36,424 nt of DNA from Penaeus vannamei (taxonomy: Eukaryota; Arthropoda; Malacostraca; Decapoda; Penaeidae). Positions 10,738 to 20,306 of the stretch are shown one piece after another; position 1 is the first letter of the stretch; each line of letters begins with the position of its first letter. The DNA lies in the NCBI RefSeq assembly GCF_042767895.1, contig NC_091576.1, positions 13,063,262 through 13,099,685 of the forward strand. Reading direction: 5' to 3'. Made by a program: the position numbers and the translations under genes. Below the pieces are notes generated by a model. That model searched no databases and was not told the origin of the DNA. It was given only the letters and a program-made list of their open reading frames with translations.

Positions 10738-12023
10738 GTTGAAGACCGCGACGCGCGTAGATAGAGGAAAATGGACACCGCCATCTTATAGAGCGGGAAA
10801 AATAGAAGGGGATAGCGTATAGTTTAAGATGCACCGGCCTTATAGTCACCGCTAAATGACGAAAATATAACGCGCGGTCGCCTTTCAAATTCAAAGTCGA
10901 TGAGCTTGTTTACCTTGCTAGGAAAAACATGACACTGACCCACGAACGCATTTTTGCGTTCGCGAACTAGTCCGTGTATCATTACGCGCTTGTCAAAACG
11001 ATATTTGGCTAATTATCTGTGTCTGCTGGTACGCATTTATACCTTTAAAGTCTTTTAGTAATGTTATTATACTTCAATTGCATATTTTTATATTTATCTA
11101 TACCCTCATATCGAATCCTGCGCATCGAGTGTTTCACACTTTCTTGCGCCAGCCACAGGTTGACAGCTCACCATACCGCTCATTTCGAGATTGAAAGCCG
11201 GTGAGAAATGTTGCGTTTCCAATGTTGTGTTGATTCTGGGTTCTTTTTTAAGACCTTTACAGTGGCATCGGAGAATAATTCGACTTCAGTAACCATCCCA
11301 GTTTTATATCTGAGCCCATCAAGAGCTCCAAAGGACGAAAAAGGTGATTAAAATCGAAGCAATCCCAACAGTACAAAGAAACGAAAGTTTCACGTTTCCG
11401 GATATAAAGGTATTTGGTTTATTATTTTACGGTGTGAATGCAGCTCTGTCTTGCCGTACATACCGTGGTGGAGAGAATGTGTCCTGGGGGGTGTTGGGGG
11501 GCTTGCCCCCCATTAACCCTCCCCTCGGGCAGTGCCCGAAGGGCACGCCTAGTCACGACAATTTATATTGATATATTAGGTTGGTTGGTTTATTGGTCAA
11601 TACGTTTTTGGGGGTTGGAACGTGTGAATTCCCGTAGATTTTTTGCCGAAATGTGGGTTGGGTTCCCGTAGATTTTTTGATTTATTTCGGGTCAGTCCGT
11701 AAACTTTCAAATATGGCGGTTACATCCGTAGAGTTTCATTGGCCGATTTTAAGCGCTTTTTGTGCTAGTTTTACGCATTTTTGATCGTTATTCTTCTTAT
11801 TTAAGCTTGTTTTACCCCATAATTTCCCTGATATACTTCATGCCCTCCCCTGCTAACGGGACTATCAAATCAAGATCGTCGATGGAGAAATGGTACTCGA
11901 TCTCCTGAACGATTCATTCGCAAAAGAAACAACGCCGAAAATCGGTGAAATCATAGGATTTCATGCAGAAAAACATCATTTTTTTCGACTTAGTCTCTGC
12001 GAGGGTGCGTCGCGGTCTTCAAC
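10738..12023. mobile_element. Candidate TIR insertion in the LTR-element leader
   Basis: GTTGAAGACCGCGACGC at 10738-10754 recurs as an exact reverse complement at 12007-12023. A 17-base perfect match at this spacing is very unlikely by chance. The interior (about 1.25 kb) differs in composition from the leader on both sides, has no clear protein, and contains several hairpins (CGAACGCA/TGCGTTCG at 10943-10962; G/C-rich stems at 11496-11543). No target duplication is evident, so the exact ends and class of the element are unknown. It could instead be foldback structure native to the leader. Confidence 0.5.
11496..11543. other. Paired GC-rich hairpins
   Basis: GGGGGGCTTGCCCCCC (11496-11511) is a near-perfect stem with a four-base loop. 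It is followed by a second stem, CCTCGGGC-AGT-GCCCGAAGG (about 11523-11542). Such twin hairpins could be a terminator-like or rolling-circle-end structure; function unknown. Confidence 0.5.
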
Positions 12024-12224
12024 AATTACCTTTTATTTATTTCTGTGGTGCCTGTGTATGTGAACTGTGCTTAGTGAATAACGCATTGTCCTTGTCCGCA
12101 GGGGTGCTGGTATACTGCCAGTGTGTCGTGCCCAAAGTGCAGTGACGTGGAGGGCTGTGGGCCAGCCTAGTATAGTTTGTGGTCGCAAACTTCACAGCCC
12201 TACAGTTCGCAGTTGCTGCCTGCC

Positions 12225-14129
12225 ATGCCCCTCAATAAGACCTTGCAGCCAAGGTCTCGCCCACCGACCCCGGAGGACGCAGGACTTGAGGACGCACCAC
12301 CCATGGCTTCGGGAGGTGTGCTGCCTGATGCCCGGGCTATTGCGGCTAGTGTCCTGGAACTGCCGCAAGCACAACTGGCCCAATTGGAAGCCCGGCTCAT
12401 GGACCGTCTGGGTGCGCAGATAGGGGACCAGCTGACCCGCATGCAGGCACAGATGCAGTCGCAGTTGCAGTCACAGATGCAGTCGCAGTTGCAGTCACAG
12501 ATGCAGTCGCAGTTGCAGTCACAGATGCAGTCGTAGTTGCAGTCACAGATGCAGTCGCAGTTGCAGTCACAGATGCAGGCGTTGGCGACTCTCCTGAAAA
12601 GCCAGCAGCCCACACTGTCCACCGCTGCCGAGGGGATGGTGACAGCCGCTGCTGCTACGCTACCACCCTTGTCAACCCTTCAGCCTCGTAGCGAGGAGGT
12701 CGCTGAGCAGCCGCCTCGTCTGCCTCCACTTGTGACTGTAAGTACACAGCGTCCTGCACCTGTAGCCTCGTACTTGGCTCCTGTGTTGGGTGGCCAGCCA
12801 GATGCTGATGCAGGAGACAGGAGAGACACCCTAGGGCACCAGTGGGTTACGACTGCTACCTCTAGAGAGTCAGCTTCCTCGTCTGCAGCCGGATTGCAGC
12901 TACCACCACCCATGTTGTCGGGGGCCGTACCGGGCCTGCGGCTCATCTGCAACCTTCAGTGCTGCCTCAGTCGACACAGTATAGGCTGCACCTGCAGCAA
13001 GCTACAGCAGTCTCGCAGCCCCCTGCCCATCTACACATGGCACCTCCATTAGCTGCGAATTGTATGCCGCCCTACTCCCAGTCAGTGCCAGCTCAACTGT
13101 GTGGTCACGCCTGTCCTCGCTCTACACTGGCCAGCGAGCGTGATGAGGTGCCCGTCTTTTGTGGTGAGACGCCTGCCTCCCTGGGTATTCAGCGAAGTCA
13201 GGAGCTGGAGTCCTGGATATCCAGCATCAAGCTTTCGACCCAGCCTGCCACTTCCGAGGCTTACATCCGCATGGCACGTAGCAGGGTAAGTGGATATGCC
13301 TGGTTGGTGCTAAACAGTCCTGTGTTCCCCAGCATCCAGGACTGGGTGAGTTTCAAGGCTCAACTCCGGGACCAGTTCCGTGGTGTGGCCACGGCTCAGC
13401 ATTTTTACGATATACTTAGCCAGGCAAGGATGGCAGTAGGTCAGGGGCCGCTGGACCTCTTTCGCTCAGTGGAACTGGCAGTGCAGCAAGGTGTGTGCAA
13501 CTATCCACAAGACATCGGGAATGCTGAGGGGCTGATGCAGCGCACCTTCCGGGAAGGACTACCAGGTTGGCTTTGTGGACAGCTACTCTGGCACGACTTC
13601 CCCTCTGCTCGTAAGATGGCCGAGAAGTGCCAGGCCGTCTGGGATTCTGTGGTTGGGGCGAGACACACCCTTCCGGATGTTCACGGGCTCCTGAGGATGG
13701 GGCCACCTCAGCCTAGCACGTTACAGGATGGTCCTGGGCTTGTACCACCCAGGGCAATATCCTGAGTCAACCACACCTGGCTTTGAGTTTTACAGGGACC
13801 TTCTACCTCAAGCGGCGCTGGTTGGTGGGACACCTGTATCCGCTGTTCCTGACACAGGTTCACAGCCAGCTCGAACCCCTGCCGCAACATCACCCCGCAG
13901 ATGGTCTCGCAGGATGGGAAGTCGGCAGCGACCTTGGTGTGACTACCATCGGATGGAGGGCCATCACACCAGTGATTGCTGGGCAAGAAGAGGTCAGTGC
14001 TACAATTGTGGTGAGACAGGGCACCTGAGAGCTACGTGTCCCTTTGGCCAAGGCTGCTTGGGTGGAGTGTCCAAGCTTGCGGGCAGCCGTGCTAGCTCAA
14101 CAGGAACTGAACAGCCAGCCAAGAACTAG
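12225..14129 (+). pseudogene. gag: gag polyprotein, broken
   Basis: The structural protein of the LTR element, which would form the particle and bind RNA. I chose ATG 12225 because the frame then reads a proline-rich N-terminus and a Gln/Ser repeat. The frame hits TAG at 12534-12536, continues in phase, shifts near 12940, and reads the capsid-like retrotransposon-gag domain (about 13140-13580, with WVSFKAQLRDQFRG). It shifts again near 13745 and ends at TAA 14127-14129. Two zinc knuckles lie at 13938-13979 (C-X2-H-X4-H-X4-C, with His for the second Cys) and 13998-14039 (CYNCGETGHLRATC, canonical CCHC). The early stop and two frameshifts make this copy non-functional unless read through. Confidence 0.88.
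12453..12572 (+). repeat. Five-copy 24-bp Gln/Ser tandem repeat in gag
   Basis: Five consecutive 24-base units encode MQSQLQSQ. They begin at 12453, 12477, 12501, 12525 and 12549. The fourth unit has TAG where the others have CAG, a single C-to-T change that makes the first in-frame stop of gag. The repeat likely forms a Gln-rich helix or coiled coil. Its copy number can vary by slippage. Confidence 0.9.
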
Positions 14130-14172
14130 GTTCACTGGACGGCCCATGATAGTCCTTGAAATGGAGGGGTAG

Positions 14173-14422
14173 CCGTTTTCCTGCTTTTTAGACACAGGGT
14201 CAGAGGTGACGATGGTGAAGAGGGAGGCCGCTACACGCCTACCAGGAGTCCGCTTGCACGCCAGCTCAATAGCTTTACAGCGCGTCAGGCCAGCCGACCC
14301 CTGCCGTGGCAGAAGTGGATCTTGCCTTCACCATCCATCCGAAGCTGAGTGTCACCCATTGGACCTGTGTTGTAGAGGGTCTTTGCTTCCCTGGCAACAT
14401 CTTGATGGGAATGGACTTGTAA
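14173..14422 (+). pseudogene. Retroelement aspartic protease, broken
   Basis: The maturation protease of gag-pol. The catalytic motif reads FLDTGSEVTMV, with Asp at 14191-14193, in a frame that starts just after a TAG at 14170-14172. The second family signature, an LMGMDL-like strand, lies at about 14404-14419 in another phase and is followed by TAA 14420-14422, so at least one frameshift lies between. The active-site DTG is intact but the polypeptide cannot be made from this copy without several corrections. Confidence 0.75.
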
Positions 14423-15212
14423 CACCGCTTCCCTGTCCGCATGGTCCTTGAAGGTCTCTCTGCCAAGAACTACGAGGAGTTGGATGGCTGCCGTCACAGA
14501 ATATTGTTCACCAGAGGGGGCACAACTGGTTATCATGTGCCTGCTTGCCATGATGTTGCTGACGAAACCCCTGAAGCAGTCGAGACTCCTGAGCTGTCGC
14601 AGTCACCTTCATCGGTAGCCGTCTCGCCTGTCCACGTAGCTGAGGAGACTGGTAGAGGCTAGGTCTGGCAAATTTGTGGCTGCTACTGTGACCCGCAGCT
14701 CTCCTCATGACACACGCCTGGCCGTTGTTGAGACCTGCACCGATCGCCTCATCGTTCCCCGCACCCTTGTGACTTTCCAGGGTCGCCGTTCCAGTGTGTG
14801 GGTTGTTAACTCGTACCTGAAGCCACGGAAGGTTCGCCCAGGTACTGTGCTGGGGTATGCTTCTTTCCTGGAACTAGAGGAGGTGGCATGCACAGTCCCA
14901 ACCTCTGCGATGACCTCTGACACCCCAGACAACAAGCCCTCTGCAGAGCGCTTGATGGCCACAGCCACTCCAGACCTGGAGTCAGAAGAGTTCCCAAAGG
15001 AGGACTAGTTCTTGGACTGTGGTGAGTTCCAGGACGATGTTTACCGCAGTACTGCATGTCTGGACTTTGGGTACGAGGACGAGGACTTCTTCGTGTTTCC
15101 GGACACACCTGCCCTGGATGAAGCTTGTCAGCATGACGGAGTTGGAGGCTGCCTGTGCTGCTGTAGACTCAGGTACTGGTGGCACTGAGGCAGTCGGTAC
15201 TCCCCTTCCCAT
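14423..15212 (+). pseudogene. Protease-RT linker of pol, broken
   Basis: Coding-like sequence joins protease to reverse transcriptase in three phases: 14423-14662 (ends TAG), 14676-15008 (ends TAG, contains KPRKVRPGTVLGYASF, a PGTVLG-type segment often seen ahead of Ty3 RT), and an acidic continuation from 15009 (YEDEDFFVFPD) in the same phase after the TAG. No catalytic motif is expected here. It is informative mainly as a count of lesions. Confidence 0.6.
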
Positions 15213-16565
15213 TGCCCTGGGCATCTGACAGCAGACCAGGAGGGGCAGCTGCTTGAAGTGATAGACCTTTTCCCAACTCTGTTCTCAGGAGACAAGCTGG
15301 CAGTAGGGCATGTTCCAGGAGTGCAGCATCGTATCGTCACTACAACCGATACCCCAGTTTGTGTGCGACAGTGGAGGCTTCCACAGAAGAAGGAAGTGAT
15401 ATGCAGTGTGTGTGACCGTATGCTGATCCAAGGCGTTATTGAACCATCCTCGAGCCCTTGGCTGTCACTGGTGGTACTGGTCAAGAAGAGGGATGGAACT
15501 CACTGTTTTGTGTCGACTACCGGTGCCTAATTCGGGTGACGACCCCAGACGCCTACCCTCTTCCCCGCATTGATGAGATGCTGGACTCTAACAGGGCGCA
15601 CCTGGTTCACTGTTCTCGACAGCCGGTCAGCCTACTGGGCCATCTCTGTGCACCCTGATGATCGCCAAAAGACTGCCTTCGGTGACGGCTATCAACTGTT
15701 GCAGTTTCGCAGACTTCCCTTCGGCCTCTCAACTGCACCGACGACGTTCCAGAGGACCATGAACGTTGTCTTGGCTTCTGTCTTGGAACGTCACACCCTC
15801 GCGTATCTGGACGATGTGGTGGTTGCATTGGCCAGCTTCAATGAACACCTGCAGCATCTCCAGGAGACACTAGCCCTTTTGAATGACGCAGGGATGAAGC
15901 TAAACCTGGAGAAGTGTGAGCTTGCCAAGCACCAGGTGAAGGTCTTGGGCTTCATTGTTGGTCCTGAGGGTGTAAGACCCAACCCCGACAAGACTGCTGC
16001 CATTGCTGACATGAAGTGACCTCGTTCATTTCAGGATGTCCGCCGCTTCCTGGGTGCTTGTTGTTTCTTCCGTCGCCACATCCAGGGGTTCGCGGTGATG
16101 GCTAAGCCCCTGACAGCCCTTACCAAGAAAAGGGTGAAGTTCGTGTGGGGAGACGCTGCTCAGCTGGCCTTCACCGCTTGGAAGGCCACCTTGGTAAGGA
16201 ACCCAGTGCTTTGCCTGCCGAACTTCAGTCGACCTTTCAAGGTGCACTGCGACGCCAGCACACAGGCTTTAGGTGGGGCCTTTCTTCAGCGTGACGCAGA
16301 GGGTGTGCCTCATGCTGTCGCCTACTGGTCCGGCACCCTGAAAGACGCTGGGACACGATATGCTGTCATTGACCTGGAGGCTCTTGCTGTGGTGGAAGCT
16401 GTCCGAGCCTTTGACCCGTACATCTATGGTCAACGTTTTGAAGTTTGGACCGATCACGAGCCTCTGGTGGAGGTATTTTCCAGGCGCACAAAGAGCAACC
16501 GTCTGAGTCGGTATGCCTACGAGCTTGGGAGCTATGACTTTGTGCTTTTGTGGATCGAACTCTGA
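15213..16565 (+). pseudogene. pol: Reverse transcriptase-RNase H, broken and C-truncated
   Basis: RT copies the element RNA to DNA and RNase H removes the RNA strand. RT begins near 15213. It shows the EPSSSPWLS fingers region (about 15440-15470), a frameshift at about 15505 (one base short in the FCVDYR region), another near 15590, motif A LDSRSAYW (about 15615), FGLSTAP (about 15720), and catalytic YLDD intact at 15804-15815. TGA at 16017-16019 interrupts the connection domain in phase. RNase H keeps Asp in CDAS (16248-16259), Glu in LEALAV (about 16373) and Asp in TDHEPL (about 16452), but ends at 16565 before the last conserved Asp region. Integrase is missing altogether. The family normally continues for several hundred residues. 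Confidence 0.92.
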
Positions 16566-16783
16566 ACAGTTGATCTGAACTATAATACGCCTTAAAGCTC
16601 TTGAGCTTCGTGCTGTGTTGTGAAGTTTTTGTGTTTGTTCTTATTGTGATTTATTTTTACTAGTCAATTTTATATATTGATATTTTATGTTTGTGTTTTG
16701 ATGTTCTTTTAGTTTTACCGTTATGATTTTAAATTTCTTTGTGCGTATTGTTTTAGGGTACTGGCCCTTCCGGAGGTTTGGCA
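16566..16783 (+). other. Element 3' untranslated region, weak polypurine tract
   Basis: 218 AT-rich bases separate the RNase H stop from the 3' LTR. The last bases, CCGGAGGTTTGGCA, contain only a short purine run, so the plus-strand primer site is weak or altered. This is where integrase would lie in a complete element. Confidence 0.6.
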
Positions 16784-17340
16784 TGTTGCCCACTTAGGAT
16801 GTTTACTTTTTATTTTAATGCCATTTTCTGATGCCCTTTTGGCAAGCCCTTGCCCTTTTTATAAACGCCACACCTCCAGAAGTATACATAGTAAGTTTTG
16901 GGTTCGATAGGAGCTCGTTTAACCCACACTCAAACCTCTTACAATTTGGATACTTGGCTACCCCTACCGTGACGCGCCATGGAGTCGCCACAGAAGGCAG
17001 TTGGCGGGTGACCTTGACTGTGGAGAGGTGTGAGTGTGGGCTGGGATGGATTCCTGATTTCTGGATTTTCTTGTGCTGTGATATTTTCTGATATACTGCG
17101 GTGCTACCTTGATGCCAAGTGTTTTCCCGTGCCTCATCTGTGATTTCGAGGCTGTAGTAGCAGTAGTGCTTCGTGAATAAAGGCGTGCACATGAACAGTT
17201 TTTATGTCCTCTCCTGTAGGAGGTAGAAATGGCCGGCTTTTCCCCATGCCCATGCCCACATCTTCTCTACGGTCCGAGGATCACTCGTCAGCTCCTGTAG
17301 TAGGGTGAGTGTCGGTGCCCCCACACTTAACCACGCTACA
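16784..17340 (+). repeat. 3' LTR
   Basis: 557 bases collinear with 9898-10454 and about 98.6% identical by eye. It has the same TATAAA (16860) and AATAAA (17176). Its sharp end at 17340 is set by the loss of similarity after GCTACA. Confidence 0.95.
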
Positions 17341-17433
17341 ATATTGATACTATCTGTCACTATATTGTCTAATGCAGGGGGCTGTGGCTCCTACGACCCC
17401 CTCCTGGTTGCTTCCGCCCCCCCCAACCCCCAC

Positions 17434-17568
17434 AATGGAAGACAAAGAATCCTCCATGTATTATCATTAGGGTAATGTGTACAACCGACGTGCAGGAACG
17501 CCTGATGCCAAGTGGTCCGACGCTCTCTCCTGCCATGATTACGTGGAGGATTCTTTGTTTTCTTTGGT
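17434..17568. repeat. Short foldback (hairpin) sequence
   Basis: ACAAAGAATCCTCCATGTA (17443-17461) and TACGTGGAGGATTCTTTGT (17540-17558) are inverted copies about 80 bases apart with one mismatch. Similarity extends a few bases outward on both sides. It could be a tiny foldback element between the LTR and arm B. Confidence 0.65.
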
Positions 17569-17599
17569 TGCAGCTCTTGTATTAGACAGTATAGTGATT

Positions 17600-18732
17600 A
17601 ATTCTGTGTATAGCATTCATATTTTACTAGGAATTTCCTTGGTACCTTTCCTGCCCTCCCTTGCCCTCGGGGCCAATAATGTAGGGGTTTGTAGGGGGGG
17701 GGGTCTGCGGCATAATTCCTACATATACGTGCACTAGAGGATGAATCCATCGATACCAAAATCCATGCGATCGGTTATCCAAAAGTATTTTGTAATACCA
17801 AGAATTTTGTTACAAAGCTAAAAAAAAATTAATGTTAATATTCAATCATTAAAATTTGCTGTTTTCCATTTCTCTTTAATAGACTTTACCTGCAGAAACA
17901 AATACTTGCGTTTAATTCCAAGCCACTGAGTGGAGCATCGGCGTTGTCGGGCGTAGGAAAACCCATCGGGTCAAAGTATAATATCACCTGAACAAAACCA
18001 GCTCTCTCACATTGGGACAGGACTGGCAGCTTTTCCGTAGCAGCATTTCTGTCGTTTTCTAAACATTAGATGAGAAAGAAAACGGATATAAATAATAAAA
18101 CTGAACCATAAACTATTATAGATGATTGACTATTAGATTGTGCGTAGGGTCAGGCAGATGATTATAAGATTCCCTACGTTACTCCCTTGTATATTGCACT
18201 GCATAAAACAATATACAATAAATTATTAAGCCTATAATGTAATAACACAACAATATAAAATGCACCCGTATCTCTTTATAGAAAATGTATTAGATGTATA
18301 ACAAGAAAATCTGACATTGAACCTGTAAACGATTTATCTAAAAATTATATGACTATTCATAGGGAGTGTGTTGCAGGGGTGAAGGTTTAAAAACATTTTG
18401 GGACTGAGGCTCTGCCTTTGATGATGCCCAGCTGTTAGACCCAACTGAAGTGACATCGGATGAAAGCTAGGTAAGCATAATCATATCAGTTCATACCAAG
18501 ATGGTTTCAGCAATTTTCATGGTAAATTCATTTGGAGATGGAAAATATCCCAATATTACTTTTAACACTTTTCATTTGCATTAAACCATCTAGTCTTAAG
18601 AAATAACAAAAGTACAGCCTATGGAAAAATGTCTATAGTGACGTCACCATCTGTCGGTCGTCTTTTGTTTCCGTTTAGCAGACGAATTTCCGTAGAAATA
18701 GCCCTGCACACGGAGCGTCCCGTGGCACGACG
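17600..18732 (-). repeat. Inverted duplication, arm B
   Basis: Reverse-complement partner of 8241-9835; see that entry for landmarks. It keeps the CRE and the TTTAG acceptor-like site but lacks the acidic exon-like frame found in arm A. The two arms enclose the whole LTR element. Confidence 0.8.
18638..18647. promoter_or_regulatory. Palindromic CRE, GTGACGTCAC (arm B)
   Basis: Identical 10-base palindrome at the position matching 8336-8345 in the inverted partner. The next 30 bases (AACAAAAG-type core, then CTGCTAAACGG on the reverse strand) are also conserved. Confidence 0.4.
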
Positions 18733-18894
18733 GTTTCTTTACATGTTTAAAAAGTAACATAGTTATATTGTAACTGAGATCTGAATAGCTTAGGCCTGAT
18801 ACCACACCACATGCTAGAATTATGGGTAATAAATTCATCTCTTGATACCTGATAGATTTGAAGATGGAAAAAAAAAATCTTGCTTATTATTTCG

Positions 18895-19018
18895 ATTACG
18901 ATACTTATGATAATAACAATAATGATGATAATAATAGTAATGATAATAATAATATGATCATTTTCTCCTGTTATCATTATTATTATTACTGTTATTATCA
19001 TTATTATTATACATCATG
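18895..19018. repeat. AT-rich (ATAATG)-type low-complexity palindrome
   Basis: Tracts of GATAATAAT on one side and ATTATTATC on the other face each other around about 18960. They form a long imperfect hairpin made of simple repeat. The minus-strand Ile-rich frame over it is not a gene. Confidence 0.75.
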
Positions 19019-20306
19019 AACATCATCTATATTCAAGACAAAAAGAAACGGTGATTTTACTATTTGTGGAGCTTTATTCTAAGGATTCCTTGCTTCTTAT
19101 CAATATGTATACAAATTTGAATGTTTTGTTCTGCAACTCTACTTCGACGGTGTTTATTCATCTGTCTGCATTTTGATAAATCTAAAAACACATGTATTAT
19201 ATTTTTATTTATTCAAATTCATGTTCTTATTGAAAAGTAACCATAAATAATCTCTCAAGAGTTTAAATATAAATGTATGTCACGTAAATAAATTTAAACG
19301 ATTATTTATCCCCATTTATCAATGTTGCCAAGTCAAGTATTGTTTCATTTTCTCATTTGACCCATGAAATAAACGTTATGTTCTCCTTGTTAACCTTTTA
19401 CCGTTTTCACATGCGTTTCATGATGAAATATCTTTTAAATGATTCTTAAATGGCTAAATGAAGTTACAAAATAAAATATAAGAATTGGTATTTTTCATAT
19501 TCGGCGATGGGTCGCGCATGCGTATTAACGAACTAAATGGACAGGTTGGCACGCCTGTGTGGGCGGAACGCAGACTAGCAATTACTTGAAATTCGACAGC
19601 CAAAAAATCAAAGTACTGCAAGAATGTCCAGATAAGGATGCTGCAAATAAAGTCTATATTTTCCGGTTATGTTAACTGGCTGCGGATGGCATCATATGAT
19701 GCACCGTGCAATTGACAGCCGATCCCTTCGAGCAGCGGTCGGCCGCGCGGCATGGGAGCTGAGTGGGCCAGGGAACATCAGCCGCCAAGCCTTACAGGCC
19801 CCAGGCCCACCACCCCGGGCCCGCGTGTGCGATGGGCTGTTTCCCGCTAAATGAGTTGTTCGCCTTCGGCGCGTGCTAAAACCAGGCCCGCCACTCTTTC
19901 TGAGCTTATTTACATATGTTTGCATGTATTTGCAAATTTTTGCAGATTTTTGCATACTTATTTTTTCTCAGATATAAATAAACAGACACATTTGCGCGAA
20001 AGAGGGAAGGCAGCACCGCCACGCGCGCACACTCCAGTGCGGTCCCATGCGTCGCCTGAGTCGAAAATAAATAAAACTAGGGGACTACACGCCATGTTGC
20101 ATAATACCGCAGCCAATGGGTTAATTATCCATTTTCTTTTATATTTGTTATGCCTTGGCTGATGGAAGCTAGGCCTCCATGATGGCAAATTTGGGTGTGT
20201 CGATGGTAGAGATCTACACTGACTTTCTCAACGGGGTCGTGGAGCCGTGTGGTAAAGGGCCTAATGCCACCATTGCCACTAGGATGGCTCGGGTCTCGAA
20301 CCACTT
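19019..20306. other. No gene seen; GC-rich island at 19670-19890
   Basis: AT-rich DNA up to about 19500, then a short GC-rich patch (about 19670-19890, with CAGCGGTCGGCCGCGCGGCA and GGCCCCAGGCCCACCACCCC), then TTTGCA-rich sequence (19915-19960). The abrupt composition change looks like an unclassified interspersed repeat. The open frames here are not supported by any motif. Confidence 0.4.

Larger units (their letters stand above)
9898..17340 (+). mobile_element. Degenerate Ty3/Gypsy-type LTR retrotransposon
   Basis: Two 557-base direct LTRs begin TGTTGCCC and end GCTACA. They enclose a leader, a gag with two zinc knuckles, an aspartic protease motif, and reverse transcriptase plus RNase H in that order, all on the plus strand. 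The order PR-RT-RH and the RT motifs place it with Ty3/Gypsy elements. RNase H is followed within 220 bases by the 3' LTR, so integrase is absent. Numerous stops and frameshifts break the coding region. No clear target-site duplication is visible (GGTCG before, ATATT after), so the termini or flanks have been rearranged. A 1.29-kb insertion candidate sits in the leader. Confidence 0.93.

Noticed and set aside
12453..12572. Regular 24-base repeats as a CRISPR array
   Set aside because: Units abut with no spacers, lie in a gag frame, and the genome is eukaryotic.
12200..12622. Minus-strand Cys/Asp-rich frame resembling a metal-binding peptide
   Set aside because: It is the antisense of the 24-base Gln/Ser repeat of gag; the periodicity comes from the repeat.
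19692..19955. Arg/Pro/Ala-rich frames over the GC island
   Set aside because: High GC removes stops on both strands; no domain seen on either.
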